From Amia ocellicauda (lineage: Eukaryota > Chordata > Actinopteri > Amiiformes > Amiidae): DNA of 64,000 nucleotides. The position numbers were made by a program, and so were the translations under genes. The stretch covers positions 21,125,256 through 21,189,255 of the forward strand of contig NC_089850.1 in assembly GCF_036373705.1 (NCBI RefSeq), given 5' to 3'. The notes below the pieces were generated by a model. It ran no database searches. It worked only from the letters and a program-made list of their open reading frames with translations, and had not been told where the DNA came from. Of this stretch, positions 23,401 to 35,400 are shown in pieces. How positions within the stretch are numbered: position 1 is the stretch's first letter; every line of letters begins with the position of its first letter.

Positions 23401-26400
23401 ATTCTAAATATCATATTGTCAGAGAATAATCAAAATGCTGGATATATAAAACGAAAACACCATACACATAATGTGATCTAGATTCTGATGTTATGGATAA
23501 TATTCAAATTAATATAATTATTAAATATAATAACAAGGGAAGATTAAATAGTACAGAAACAGATGGGGGAAAAATAAGCCAGCTGAAGAATTGCAACTGG
23601 AACTAACTACAATAGAAAGTGGCCTCTCATGTACATTCACAACTTGTCACAAAACCAGCAGAGACCCTCAGCCTCACTCCAAGGCAGTAAGCTATAAACG
23701 AGGGCCTCAAAAACATTCAACTTGCCTCTTTTCCTGTGACAGGCCATTCTCTTCATCTCCATTAACACTTCCATTTTTGGATGCATCTGTATGATAAAGA
23801 AGGGATTTAGAAAGCTCCACAGGAATACATATTTGGCTCCCTAATAGCTGAAAGGATACAGAGGCAAGAACATGTTAATCTGTCCTTCTCCCAGTAATTT
23901 TCCAGAGGTGAAAATTCACTCTAACGCAGCAGGGGAAAGTAGAAGCACTAAGTCACATCTGCTCATAGAATGACTGACTCCAGATGATCATGCCCAACAT
24001 GGAGACCTCTGTCTAATGGAATTGCCAGTGATGCAAGAACGGCTCTTAGTATGTGAAGTAATAAACCACGTCTTTGTGTCACACGGCAGGCCTCCCGCCA
24101 CGCCGGCCGGTCCACACTCACAGGTGAGCTGCTGAAGGGAAGAGGCCTGCTCCCTGACTGCCTCCCTCCTGATACTCCACAGAGCTTCAGCCCTTTCTTT
24201 CAGCAGCAAGTGCAGCTCCGCTTCCACTCGGTCAATGATCACAATCTGAAGAAAGCAAACTGCAGAAATTAACATAGAAGAATTTAAATATGTACCGTGA
24301 CCTGATGTATTTTGAGACTGGGTGTGAGGTTAAAGGGGATATAAAAGGGAAAACTAATTAATCAAATGTACATGTCATGCTCCGGGAGAACATGAGAGAA
24401 CTCTGACTGCCAGCTCCTTTCCAATAGTCTGCGCATCCAAGTTGCTCCACCTACCTTGTCAGTAAGACAGTCCACCAGATTCTGGACATACAGCTTCATG
24501 TCTTTATAGAAGCGGTAACACTGATCAGCAGTCGTGTCCTCCAGCTGCTGCAGGGCCGCCCTGGCGCTCTCCATGTCCAGCTGCATTCTCCGGTGCTCAG
24601 CCTCGTGAGCCCGATGCACCTCCCTCAGGGACTCCAGCCTATTCAAACAGAGCCACTGAACTGCACTGTCACACCACATCACACAGCTTTCAATGGTTTA
24701 TACGTTACACAACTTATTCCACACTTCCCTAAAAGACAGAACCCATTCCCAAGGATGGCATGAAACACTGTGGGACAAGGCTTTGAATTATAGCTTATTA
24801 AGCTACTTGAATCTTAGTATACATGCAGACAGGACATCATATTGACAACAGCATGTTGATGGGTAGAAATGGTAACTTCTGCATGTAATGTTTAATATAA
24901 ATGTGTAGTATAAAGCCATTTATGATACCTACTTTTCTGTAAGTCTTTTCTTTATAATATCCAGACTCACAGGACAAAGGGATGCAGAGGGATCAACTTT
25001 CACTTTCACTTGCTTCCCCACCACAGGAGCCACCACACCTTTCTGGAGGAAAGGGATCAAGTGAAAGATCAAAACCAACAGAATGGTTATCTTTCTTCAA
25101 TACAACACTTTCTGAATTTGATTTATCTGGTTACGAGAATTATTTCTGCAGAAATATACACAGGATCTCTATAGCAAGATCTCTTAGTCTTACCCAAACA
25201 GCACAGTTACTGAAATATATAAAGGACAGTTGGCACCGTGAAGGACATGAAATGTGTTGCAGTCTATAGTAACGTAATCATTTTTCCTGAAATAACTTGA
25301 ACTTCTAACACATTTGTACTTGTTAGCAGTTTAAACTGGTTTCTTTGGTAAGCTGTCTGGAGACTGGAGCAAAGGGCTGATAGTTGAAACCCTGGAGACA
25401 CAGTTTTTTGTATGTGTTTCAATGGAAAAGATTGAAACAATAACCACTTTATATTACATCTGGCCTTACACATGTGTAAAGGGTGATTGAGGAGCGTTAC
25501 AATGGGAACTAAAAGAGAACGCGTTCCCACCTGAGGTCTCTTGATTCCTTTCCCGATCTGTTGTTCCTCCCAGAGATCTTCATCTTCCTGTCCGTATGAG
25601 CTCTCACTGTTACTGTCACTCCCACCTAAAAAAACCCACAGACACCGCAGGAGACAAAACAGTGTCAGTCCCCACGGGTCAAATGAACAATCAGGGGTGC
25701 TAAGAAGGGTTAAGTTTATCGAGAATGGACTGCAGTTGCAGCCGACCACTACCCTCACCTCTTTCGCCCATCTTTTCAGCCATCCTCTGCCTCAGGGATT
25801 TGGGTTTGGGTGCAAAAGGGATTCTGCGCTCGTGATCATCGGGTTCATCCTCACTGTCCTCTACCTCCTCCTCCTCCTCACCCCTCAGCTCTGCTCTGCC
25901 GCGCTGCGTGGTATCCAGAGGAATGTAGTCACCCCCTGTTCTTGCCAGCTGGCGCCGTTTCCTCGCAGCCTGAATCTGCCGAGAGTCGGGGATGTCATCT
26001 GTGCTGAACGAAAGCCAGGAGCAGGAGCAGGAAGAAATAGGCAACTCATGAGCAATACAGATCTAGACATGACAGAAATGGATACGCAGGGAGTTTGACT
26101 TCGATCCCTGGCTTATACAAAACCGATTCCAATGTAAAATCTTGTTTTCTGGAAAAGCATGTATGCTTGGAAAAACTGAAGCGACACTCGGAACGCATAC
26201 TGGACAGTGGGACACTGGACAGGAAAGAAAAACACCAGACTTAGCAACAGTGTTTCAAATCATCGACTGCTGACAGACCTGGGCCAGTGGTTCGAGAGCT
26301 GGATGAAGCAGAAGTCTCAGAGGATGCATCACCATCATCTCCATCAGAAGATCCTTCTCCTGCTGCCTCAGTTAGCTCGCATGCCGTCACGGGGACGGGA

Positions 26401-27465
26401 CTCCCCTGGCCTGTAACACAGCATTGTATCAAGCGTGGCATAACGTTGATCTGTGGAGTCTAACAGAAACTGTATAATTGAAATAATCCGGAGAGGAAGG
26501 ACAGCTGTCCATTAGAGTTCAGTATTTAAGAAACAATTTAAACTTGAAACACTGGCAGTTCTCCAGTTGTGGTGTGGAAGTGATTAACTACACTCTGCTC
26601 CTGTGTCTGACCTGTGTACTGTGTCACTGCAGCAGGATTGCGGTCTTGCTTCAGCCTTGCCTTGAACACCACAGCCCTGTCAGTCAGTTTCTTCACTTGA
26701 AAGCCATCTCCGTCCACTGAAACACACCAGCAGAGCAGAAAGGGTTGGCATTGCTGGGTTACTGCTATAAGGACTACACCCATAATGATCCTTACACGGC
26801 AGTGTTAGGGCTTTCTGAGACAATGCTCACGTTGCAATTGCGACTGTACAGTTTATTTTTGTTGCCCAGTTTTGACAAGCATACATATAGACACGTCTTT
26901 GAATACTTACAACCACCACTGTACCCGTGACTATTACTGATAATAATATTAAGCTTCTACGAAATTATGGACACTTTTTTTTCTACTAAATAACCAACGT
27001 ACTTGCATTAAATGAAATAATATTGCTATATAGCTCATTTTATTGGGCTCCGGTGAACAGATACGTCCCTTACGGTTCACTGTATGTGAAGACCACAAAC
27101 TTGTGGGTTCAATGAAAGAGCGCACATTGGATATACACCTTACCCTCTTTCTCATCGGCAAAACTCAACAGATTTGTCCTATTATTTTCATTTTTCGAAG
27201 CAGTGTCGATTATCGTTTCATCCACCGTCGTTTCCGTGTCATTCTCGTGTAAATGTTGCTGATCTTCCTCGGCGTCAGATCCCGTCTTTGGTTTGGGCGA
27301 GTGCCGCAGCGAGCTGCAGGAAACTCCGCGGCTCTGCTGCTTTGGCGGTGGCGGGGAGGCCGAGACCTGCACCTCGGCGTTAGCCTCCTCTGTCCGCTCA
27401 TCTTCCTCGCTCGATTCGTTTTTCCTCCTGCGGAAGTTTCTTCTTGGTTTCTTATTAAACATCAA
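20433..27465 (-). CDS. gcfc2: GC-rich sequence DNA-binding factor 2 (spliceosome-associated)
   Basis: Nuclear protein of the GCFC/PAXBP1 family. Despite its name it is linked to late spliceosome (intron-lariat) complexes. Eighteen minus-strand exons join in one frame of 836 aa (human about 781): 27465-27144, 26716-26612, 26410-26279, 25998-25759, 25625-25531, 25042-24933, 24638-24455, 24245-24122, 23786-23726, 23346-23225, 23043-22844, 22657-22513, 22396-22275, 21983-21907, 21617-21551, 21337-21191, 20783-20647 and 20553-20433. The N-terminus is basic (KKPRRNFRRRK), then acidic and Ser-rich. DIPDSRQIQAARKRRQLAR and EDSEDEPDDHERRIPFAPK precede a predicted coiled coil (about 334-400). The C-terminal GCFC domain includes FPDSYYSAYIGLCLPKLLGP and LIGWNPLK. 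Exon 9 uses a GC donor. The first exon could start one Met later (27462). Confidence 0.95.
20949..21054. repeat. 106-bp near-perfect palindrome in GCFC2 intron 16
   Basis: Two 53-bp arms are complementary except at two positions, with no spacer and the centre at GTCGAC (20999-21004). The arms begin CTCAGGCGGGATACATGTTG. Imperfect symmetry extends a few bases further on each side (about 20944-21059). There is no coding content, and no matching copy was noticed elsewhere in the window. Confidence 0.95.
23712..23731 (-). other. Non-canonical GC-AG splice donor of GCFC2 intron 9
   Basis: Minus-strand exon 9 must end in phase 2 to join exon 10 (T|GAT GGA). The nearby GT choice (CAA|GTTGAA) leaves phase 0 and would make exon 10 start with TGA. 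AAGAG|GCAAGT, with GC at 23725-23724, fits the strong consensus of GC-AG introns and restores the frame (EKSDGGPGRP). The acceptor at 23347-23348 is a normal AG. Confidence 0.8.
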
Positions 27466-29179
27466 AATGTGAAATTACACACACCTTCACTGACGAAAAC
27501 CAGGAACAGATTCAGGACTTTAGAAACGGAGAGCACTGCCTACAAGGCGACACTTGTGTTTTTGTTTAAGCAATAAAAACATAGACTAATTAACAGTGTA
27601 ATTAATTGTAAAAGTTCAACTCATCCTAAAATACAGTTATTGCAAAGGCATAAAATCATTAGAAACGCTATTGCCCGCCTACAACCCTAATACTATTCAA
27701 ACTAGTATAGCTACTCCATGCGCATGCTCGCCCGGTGTGTTATGGGTTTTGTAGTCTTTGCTGCCAAAGCAATAATGTGTGTCTGGTTATAACCACAGAT
27801 TTAGAGGGACTAGTCGTGGTTCTGTATGCAGGATTCAGATTTATAACGGTTTTATTTGCATATTATTTTGAGTGCGTGTACGAGTTATTTGAACGTTTCA
27901 CATTTGTTTGCAGTTTATTTATTTTCCTTGTTTTTTCTCGTTTTGTGTTGCTTTTGGAAATGATTTTATAAAGCTGTTAGCTATTTGTTTTCACTTGTGT
28001 GCACTGTACCTGTGGTGAAGGATTCTAAAGGAAATGTATTCTTTGAATTGACTGACTTATACCTTTGCTGTTAAGATTTTTACTGCCTGTATCTGCTGCT
28101 ATTTGCAACTTAAGTGCAATATTCTTATTTGGATGCAATATACTCGGTTTTTTAAATACAGGAAACTATTTAGTTTTTGAGTCTCTAACACAGATCTAGA
28201 GTAACTAGGGGTTACTAGTTATAGAGTGGCTCTATGACTACTACACTACCTGTATTTATTTCCTGTTTGCCTAGCCCTGTAACCTTGAAAGTGGACTTAA
28301 CCCTTATCTAAGTGAAGCATTTTATGATGGAATTCAGAGACGGGTTTATTTGGGAAAATCTACACACTTGTAGTTAAGAGATATAAATAATTGAAATGTT
28401 ATAAATTCACCATGACTTATATATTATTTTAAAGCTTATAAGATTAAGGTTATTATTCTTAACGTTGTTGTTATTTATTGTTTTATTTTTTAATCAGGAT
28501 ATTTTTAAACATGACAAAATACTAAAATAGCTTAATATTATTATTATTAATAATAATAATAATAATACATTTTAAATCCGCCTACCCTCCAACTCCCAAA
28601 ACATAATGCAATGAAAAGGCAATGTTATGTATTTTGAATTCCTGTCATTCTTCAAGTGGCCAGTACCCAAGTGCCTGCAGTTTTTGAATTTACTTAGATG
28701 GACTTGAACCTTTATCTTCAAAAAAACATGTAATGAATCTAAGTGATTTTTGGTGTGAAGTACAATTGCGTTATATAGCATATCCAATGCAACTGAAGCC
28801 ATATGAGTTCGCAGGGTTAAGATTTTGCAAAACACATGCAATTAGTCTAGTTTCAGCTTGAAACATGTGCACAATTAATGTATAATGGGACTCAATGCCA
28901 TATTTGATGGACTTGAAGCTTTATCTTAAAAAAATAATGAAATTCATTAAAAAAAAGGTATTTAAAAATATAAAACAAATGTAATAAAATACAATTTTAT
29001 ATTTTTTTAAATGCAAACTCTTTACTACAAGAAGTGTCTATGCTTATGTTGCCAGCTTTACACTGCTACGATTAGAAAAATTATTATATAAACTGTTTTG
29101 TGTGTACAATAATATAAAAATATATGTGTACAAAATAAACCACTATTACGTATTTATTGTTTTCACATTTTAAACACGG
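27466..29179. other. Intergenic region between divergent GCFC2 and GFM2
   Basis: About 1.7 kb between the 5' ends of the two divergent genes. It includes ACTACAAAACCC (minus strand, about 27740-27755), loosely like the ACTACAA-type ZNF143 promoter motif, and an (ATT/TAA)n stretch at about 28535-28567. I see no exon. Both promoters lie at its edges. Confidence 0.55.
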
Positions 29180-29339
29180 AACGTTTTCTCCCATCAATTC
29201 AGCTATGGGGGGATTTGTTTTCTGGTAACACCGCCCCAGGATTTGAGTGAAGCGAGTGAGTGTCAAGGTGCTCTGGACAGAAGTTACGGCGGAACATGTG
29301 CAATAGACTTTAAGAAGTTGTCGATAAAGCTTTTGTTGG
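29180..29339 (+). other. gfm2: Putative untranslated first exon and promoter of GFM2
   Basis: A locally GC-richer block ends at the strong donor TTGTTGG|GTAAGT (29340). The next plus-strand acceptor with a good pyrimidine tract (TTTCTTTCATTACAG, ending 32425) begins the exon that carries the GFM2 ATG. The block has no ATG-led frame of note, fitting a 5' UTR exon. The transcription start is not defined. Confidence 0.55.
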
Positions 29340-30003
29340 GTAAGTATTTTGAATGTGACTAAAACATAATTGTTAACATAATTGTGCATAGTTACCTCCA
29401 ATGATTACCCATTTGAAATCCGCGGTGGTAATGAAGCTGTGAAGGATCTGCATCCTGGTCAGGGAAATCTCGACAGCACAAGAAACCAGGGTCTGTATGA
29501 TTATATTATTAGAGCCAATAACATGCGTTCGCAATGTCCGACCCTTTTAAAGGTTGAAAAAAAGGTTTGACCTGCACCATTCAAGGCACACAGGTTAATA
29601 CAAACGTGTTGCACATGTACCAGTCATCTAAGGTCGATCTTACAGTTTATTTAAAGGTTTATTCATATTAGAAATATTTGCGAATTAGTGTTAATTTACG
29701 AATACATCTTACGTTCTACACATTCGAGTTACACGTATTCGCATGGTTACATGCAAGACAATTTCCTGATTCTAGGTAGCTACATTTAACAAAACTTAAA
29801 ACGCTGAAGTAGTGCCACCACCTACATAAATGAAAATAATTGAATGAAAACGTGTTTTGAAATATGTGACACGATTCGCACATGTTGTGTGCAGCTTTGT
29901 GGGGAAACAACCAAAGGGGGGTGGGGGTAGAGAGAAGAAAGGACAAAAAAAATAAGTTGTATTATCCTTGAATAATCACTCTCATAAGGGGGATAGTTTA
30001 GGA

Positions 30004-30276
30004 CAGTGCTGCCCAAACCCAATCCTCAAGGGCCCCTAGCCAACAGGTTTTATATGTGACCTTTAATTATCAATTTCTTAACACCTGTAACCATTTCAGT
30101 GTGATCAATTAAGCAGGTGATTTGTTAAATTAAGTTATGTAGAGATTTGGTATATAGAAAATGAACTACCCTTTTCAGCCCTCAATAACTTCCATCTGAT
30201 CCCAGTCTCTTGAAATTAGTGTGATTGATAAAAGGTACTGTTAGGGGCTCTCCAGGACCGTGTTTGAGCACCACTG
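30004..30276. mobile_element. hAT-type MITE, degenerate, in GFM2 5' intron
   Basis: A 273-bp segment with inverted ends CAGTGCTGCCCAAACCCAAT and …CGTGTTTGAGCACCACTG. The flanking octamers GTTTAGGA and GTTCAGAG are only partly alike, so the copy is older. It has no coding capacity. Confidence 0.7.
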
Positions 30277-30578
30277 GTTCAGAGAGTTGGCATTCGCTGC
30301 CAGGTTTCCAAGTATTAAGTGCTTGAAACCAGTTGCTGTTAGTTTTTTATTAGGCTTTCAGGCATGAGATGCTGGAAACTTTTATTGTTTTTTGTTAGGA
30401 TTTTTAAATGGCCAAGCCCTGCAAATGCAGGCCACATCTTGTTATTGTTCACGGGCCTTATTCACAAAGCTGACGAAGTGTAAGACTGGCTTTAAGTTGC
30501 ATGTCTTATTCATAAAATAGTCTTAATGGCATTTTGGTCTTAAGGTGAAATGTAATGTTTTTTCATGCACTATTAAAT

Positions 30579-30887
30579 CTCAACCATGCTCCTGGATGAC
30601 CCCCTACCCTGCCGGTCTATGTTCAAACTGAGCTCCCAATGACATAATTGAACTGTTAATTGAAGTAACAGTTTGCTTACATTTGACTAATTGTGTAGGC
30701 CTATCTGATAAAAAGTTGGTTCCTTAATAAGATAAGTTCCTTATACAATTTCATACTTAACTTAAAACCCCTCCTGTTTAAAATAATGAAAAGGCTCTGA
30801 TTTAGTTAAATTAAGGGTTTGATTAAGTAATTGGAATAAAAACCATCAAGGTAAGGAGTCCTCCAGAACCAGGGATGAGAACCACTG
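30579..30887. mobile_element. hAT-type MITE related to the one at 15906-16224
   Basis: The right end …CCAGAACCAGGGATGAGAACCACTG is the reverse complement of the same kind of terminus (CAGTGGTTCTCATCCCTGGT). The interior shares the motif order with the element at 15906-16224: the TTAATTGAA, TTCCTTAATAA and AAAATAATGAAAAGGCTCTG segments. Flanks TATTAAAT and TGTTAAAT differ by one base, an aged 8-bp target duplication. Just after it (30895-30955), a short 'AAAGCGCT … GGGCGCTATACTAAATAAA' tail resembles another SINE/LINE 3' end. Confidence 0.75.
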
Positions 30888-32452
30888 TGTTAAATGTAAA
30901 CCTGTAAAGCGCTCTGTGGCTACCCTGCAAAGGGCGCTATACTAAATAAAAATTGATATCACAAAAGTGTTGTAAATGATAAATAAAATAATTATCTTCC
31001 AAAATATGTCTCAAAAAGATATAATGATATTGCCTGTCTGGGATGGAAGGTTTTTAGACATAGCTTGTTTATTGCAGCATCTGTGCTGTATAGGCCTACC
31101 TCTTGTGCCACTATATTTATTAATTCTGCAAATGTATGATGTTTGGACTCTCACGTCACTGCTTTCAAACCACTGAATCAGATCCACCAGTCCCATGCCA
31201 TGTGTCACTATTGGGGAGGGTTGAGATCTTACACTTCTCTCATCTTTAAGCAATAGCCCTAGTCCTTTACCATTGAATGTATCTATTTATTTTGTGATGA
31301 TACAGCCGATTCACTGTTGAGTGTGGTCCAAAGATGAATTGCAAATTGTTAAATAAATTATACATGTGGATACTGTGTGCTTATGCTCAATGAAATGCGT
31401 TTTGGTTGCAATGTCTTTGATTCCATGTTTAGGTCTCTTGATTCTTCTGTTAAAACATCAATTTATTCTATTACCATTTATACTCATCAGAATTAGTTTT
31501 TATTTTTGTAATAAGGCAAAGCATAATGTGTAGATTTCTTAGTTGTGAAATTGATTTACTATAACTGGATTGGCTGCAAGTTCAGCTAGAGCATTGCAAC
31601 AGAATTGCAATTGAAAAAAATGAATAAAATGCATGGCCCTATTTATAACCTATTTTAAGATTTGCTCGAAGGAGATTGATTTATCAAGGTTGCCATTGAC
31701 TAACCAAAATATCAGCTTTTAATACTCAAATCAATTCACGTTACCAATGTTGTAAAGAGTACAGCTCTACCGCCATCTTTTGGATAATTATGGAAATTGA
31801 ATTGCAGAACATGCAGTCAGCTCCAAAAGTCATGACATTTGTCAGACTTCTAAACACCTGAATTGCTCTGTTGAAATTGGTTGACATAGGTTACTTGGTA
31901 TGGGCGCCATATTGCATTAACAGCACATATTCAAGTATTTTCTCCAAAACTTCTTGTTCTATACTACAGGCACTTAGTACACAAGTTTGGCTTATGGTTT
32001 ATATTTACATTTTTCAAATGAATTGGATTGGAACCATGGTTTGGCTGCCATGTGGCATCACTTGACAATCTTCTCTAGAACTGTGAAGTTCACTGAAGCT
32101 TTGTATGAATTACACTGCTACATTGCTCTAAAAAACATAGTTTGAGCCAAGTTGCTAATTCACAGCCAGTCCCAAACTGATAATTAATCATAAAATGGCT
32201 GCTTTTGACTAATATGCCATGGCAAACACTATAATGTAATGTTCTACATGTAGGTTACACAACATTATGAAACAAACAACAGCACTATAACATTTATTAG
32301 AGATAGTTTAATTAAAGTGTCAGAAAATATTAGAATGGTCTGCAGGTGTAGGTGTGAAGGGTAGCAGAGACATACATGTTCATTTCTAAGATAATGTTGC
32401 CATGCATCTTTTTCTTTCATTACAGAAGTCATTCCTTCAAGATAATCTGACA

Positions 32453-35400
32453 ATGCTTCTGAGAACAGCAATATCTAAGGTTCCTAAGTCTACCAGCCTC
32501 CACACCAAGGTAAATATATGTGCTAGATCACGTTGGTGAATTTACATTTGCGTATTTACATTTATATATAGATGCCTTATAGCCTAGAAATGCAATAAAC
32601 ATTTATTTTTATCCTATCACACAACTTCCAAATTAAAAAGGTACTGGAATTTGTAGACAATGAATTTAAAATAAAAACTGAAAAAGCTTGTCTGGATAAG
32701 TATCCACCACCCTTGTAATAGCAATCCTAAAATAGCTCAGGTGTAAGCAATCGCCTTCAAAATCACTAACTTGAGTGTAACTTGATATTTTAGTGATTCA
32801 TGTGATTTCAGGATGCATTCATCATTTCCTGTAGGTTCTCTCTTTTGTGTAGTCCTCTCTGGGACAAAGTTGTAGAAAGGCACAGATCAGAGGATGGGTA
32901 TACAAAAAAATCAAAGGCCTTGAATATCTCTGAGTATGTTAAAGATGATTTTTAAGAAGTAGAAGGTGTATGGCACCACCAAGACCCTGCCTAGATTAGG
33001 CCATCCCTCCAAACTGAATGACCGAGCAAGAATGAGACTGATCAGAGAGGCAAGGTAACTTTGCAAGATCTACAGGCTTTTGTGTGCACGTGACCACAGT
33101 ATCCCAAGCACTCCACAAATCTGGCCTGTAAGGTACTCAAGAAAGCACACCTTGAATTGGAAGTATGCAAAAGATGCAAAACAATATTACAGCTGTGTGC
33201 TGTGAGAGAAGTGGTTTTGAAGGCAAACTCAAACCTAAGGTTGCAGATTTCAAAGAGAGGATAGAATGTTTTAAAAAAATACACCTTTGTCCTAATGTAT
33301 TTTTATTTGTATTTTTTTCAAGTATACACAGTGTTGGAAGATCAGAGTTCAAACATGGTGCACATGGAGAACACAAGAAGGAATACATAGAGGTTTGTAT
33401 TTTAGATGCACAATTCTTTGAGATTCTTCTTAGTTGGACAAATTTAAATAGTCTGTAATGATAATCTGAAACAATCATTGCATGCACTCCCTCAACACAT
33501 GGGTTTTGCAATTGCACTGTAGTTTATCAGACTGTAGGAATACTGAAGTCTTGTTAATTCTCCTAAACCTGCATTTGCCATAGGTGTTCTTGTACAAAGA
33601 AGATCTTAAACTTTATTTAGAGATGTATATAAACAATGATTAATGACTGTGGATACATTCTCCAATTTAGTATATATGGAATGGGCTTATTGGTTCTGTT
33701 TGTGCTTATATTGTGTTTAGTTCCATAACCCTTTACCGGTTTCTTAATTTGGGTAAATTCAGACATTCATACAGGTAACCTATTTCATGTAATGGCTAGT
33801 TTTAGAAAACAATCATTATGAGAATTTCCCACTGCCACATTCAGCAAAGGTTGATCAGACAATTCTTCAAACATATTCCCAATAAATCATAATTGAAGAC
33901 TGAATGTGACAAACATGGCACTTTAAAACAGTGACTAATTAAAGGACAGCTTTCAAAGTTTCTGAAAAGATTTGTTTATATATGCATATATGTGTTGGAA
34001 GGAGCGTTGAAGTATTTCTGTTCAATTAAATCGTATTGGCAGCTGTTAACTTAAGTGTTATCTTCGTCAGATCCATGGTGGCTGTCATGGTGTTTGAGCA
34101 TGTGATGTTTCATAACATGCTGACTAGCTAAACATTTTAGATATTGGAGGACATTTGTCTTCCTTGTGGTAACTCGGGTAATAATTACATTCAAATTCAG
34201 TGGTCCCTTAGCCACAGAATAATAATAATAGCTGTGTAGTGGGTTTATTTATACAGGAGTAGTAGGTTAAAATTAATATTTATCATATTACAGAAAACCA
34301 AGTGGCCTGACTCAGACTGAAATGCTGATTTACATGGGGGTCCTGTCCTAACGACAGTCTAATAGAAAACACATTCAATCTGTAATATAAACCAGAAAGA
34401 GGAAAACGGAAAATTAAGAATAATTAGGCCCATAGATTAAGGCAAAGGAGTACAAAATATGAAATTATTGATTGCATGGCTGAGTGTGTTCAATAAATAA
34501 TGTCTTGTTGTTTCTTCTGAATATCTATAGCATTGGAGATGCTTTTATGATAACTAGTAGTAAGTTGTTTGTCATCAAGATGTACAATTGGCTAAACTCT
34601 GCACTGTGAAATGAGGAAGTTTAATAAAAGTAAATAAACACCCTCATAATAAGGTCACAAAAACAAATCCATTTAACTTTGAAATGCGTTATATTAAAGC
34701 AATACTTTTTAATAATCATGGTTTTTATTGACTTTATTAACAAGATATTTTTGTACTCCCAAAAAGGTCATATGAATCTGATTCTTCCAGCCATTCTGAT
34801 TAATTTCCCATTAAGACTTTTTCTGAATTTGCACAGTAATGGAATGCATTTCAGTTCTAAAATTATAGCCAGTCTTGTGCTTTCTAAAAGGAAATTTAAT
34901 CTATTAATATTAATGATAACTGGCCAATTGACCAATTGGTGTCACCTCATACATCTCACATTTTTCACGTCACATTGTAACACATAAATTGGTCTTTTGT
35001 AGCTAATAATGGCGTGAAAAGGGGACACTTTTTTAATAATTTATTGTTGGTGTGCTTTGGATGTAATATAACAAAAGACATATGATAGGCGCCTGCCAAA
35101 AGTGAAAAGCCAAGATTTTTGTTTCTATATTTTATATTGTTTTATATTTTTTATTTTATAATTATTCATTTATATTTTTATTCAAAATAAATTGGTAAGT
35201 TATCCACACCACAGAACTGGGTTCAATGAATATAATATAATTCATATCATATACATTGCTCCACTTTCGACAGCCAGCTAAAACCACAGGCATTTAGAAA
35301 AAAAAAATCCCCTTTCCCCTTTGTAAAATGCCCAGGGACATGACATAAAGAATCTCCTATGAAGGTTTTGGGGTTCAGAATGAATAAAACAAAAATATCC

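Noticed and set aside
25541-26098. 185-codon plus-strand open frame
   Set aside because: Antisense shadow of GCFC2 exons 4 and 5 and their intron. The minus-strand frame has matching splice sites and family motifs.
27466-29339. NSA2, which is head to head with GFM2 in human
   Set aside because: No NSA2-like exon could be read on the minus strand upstream of GFM2. The divergent neighbour here is GCFC2.
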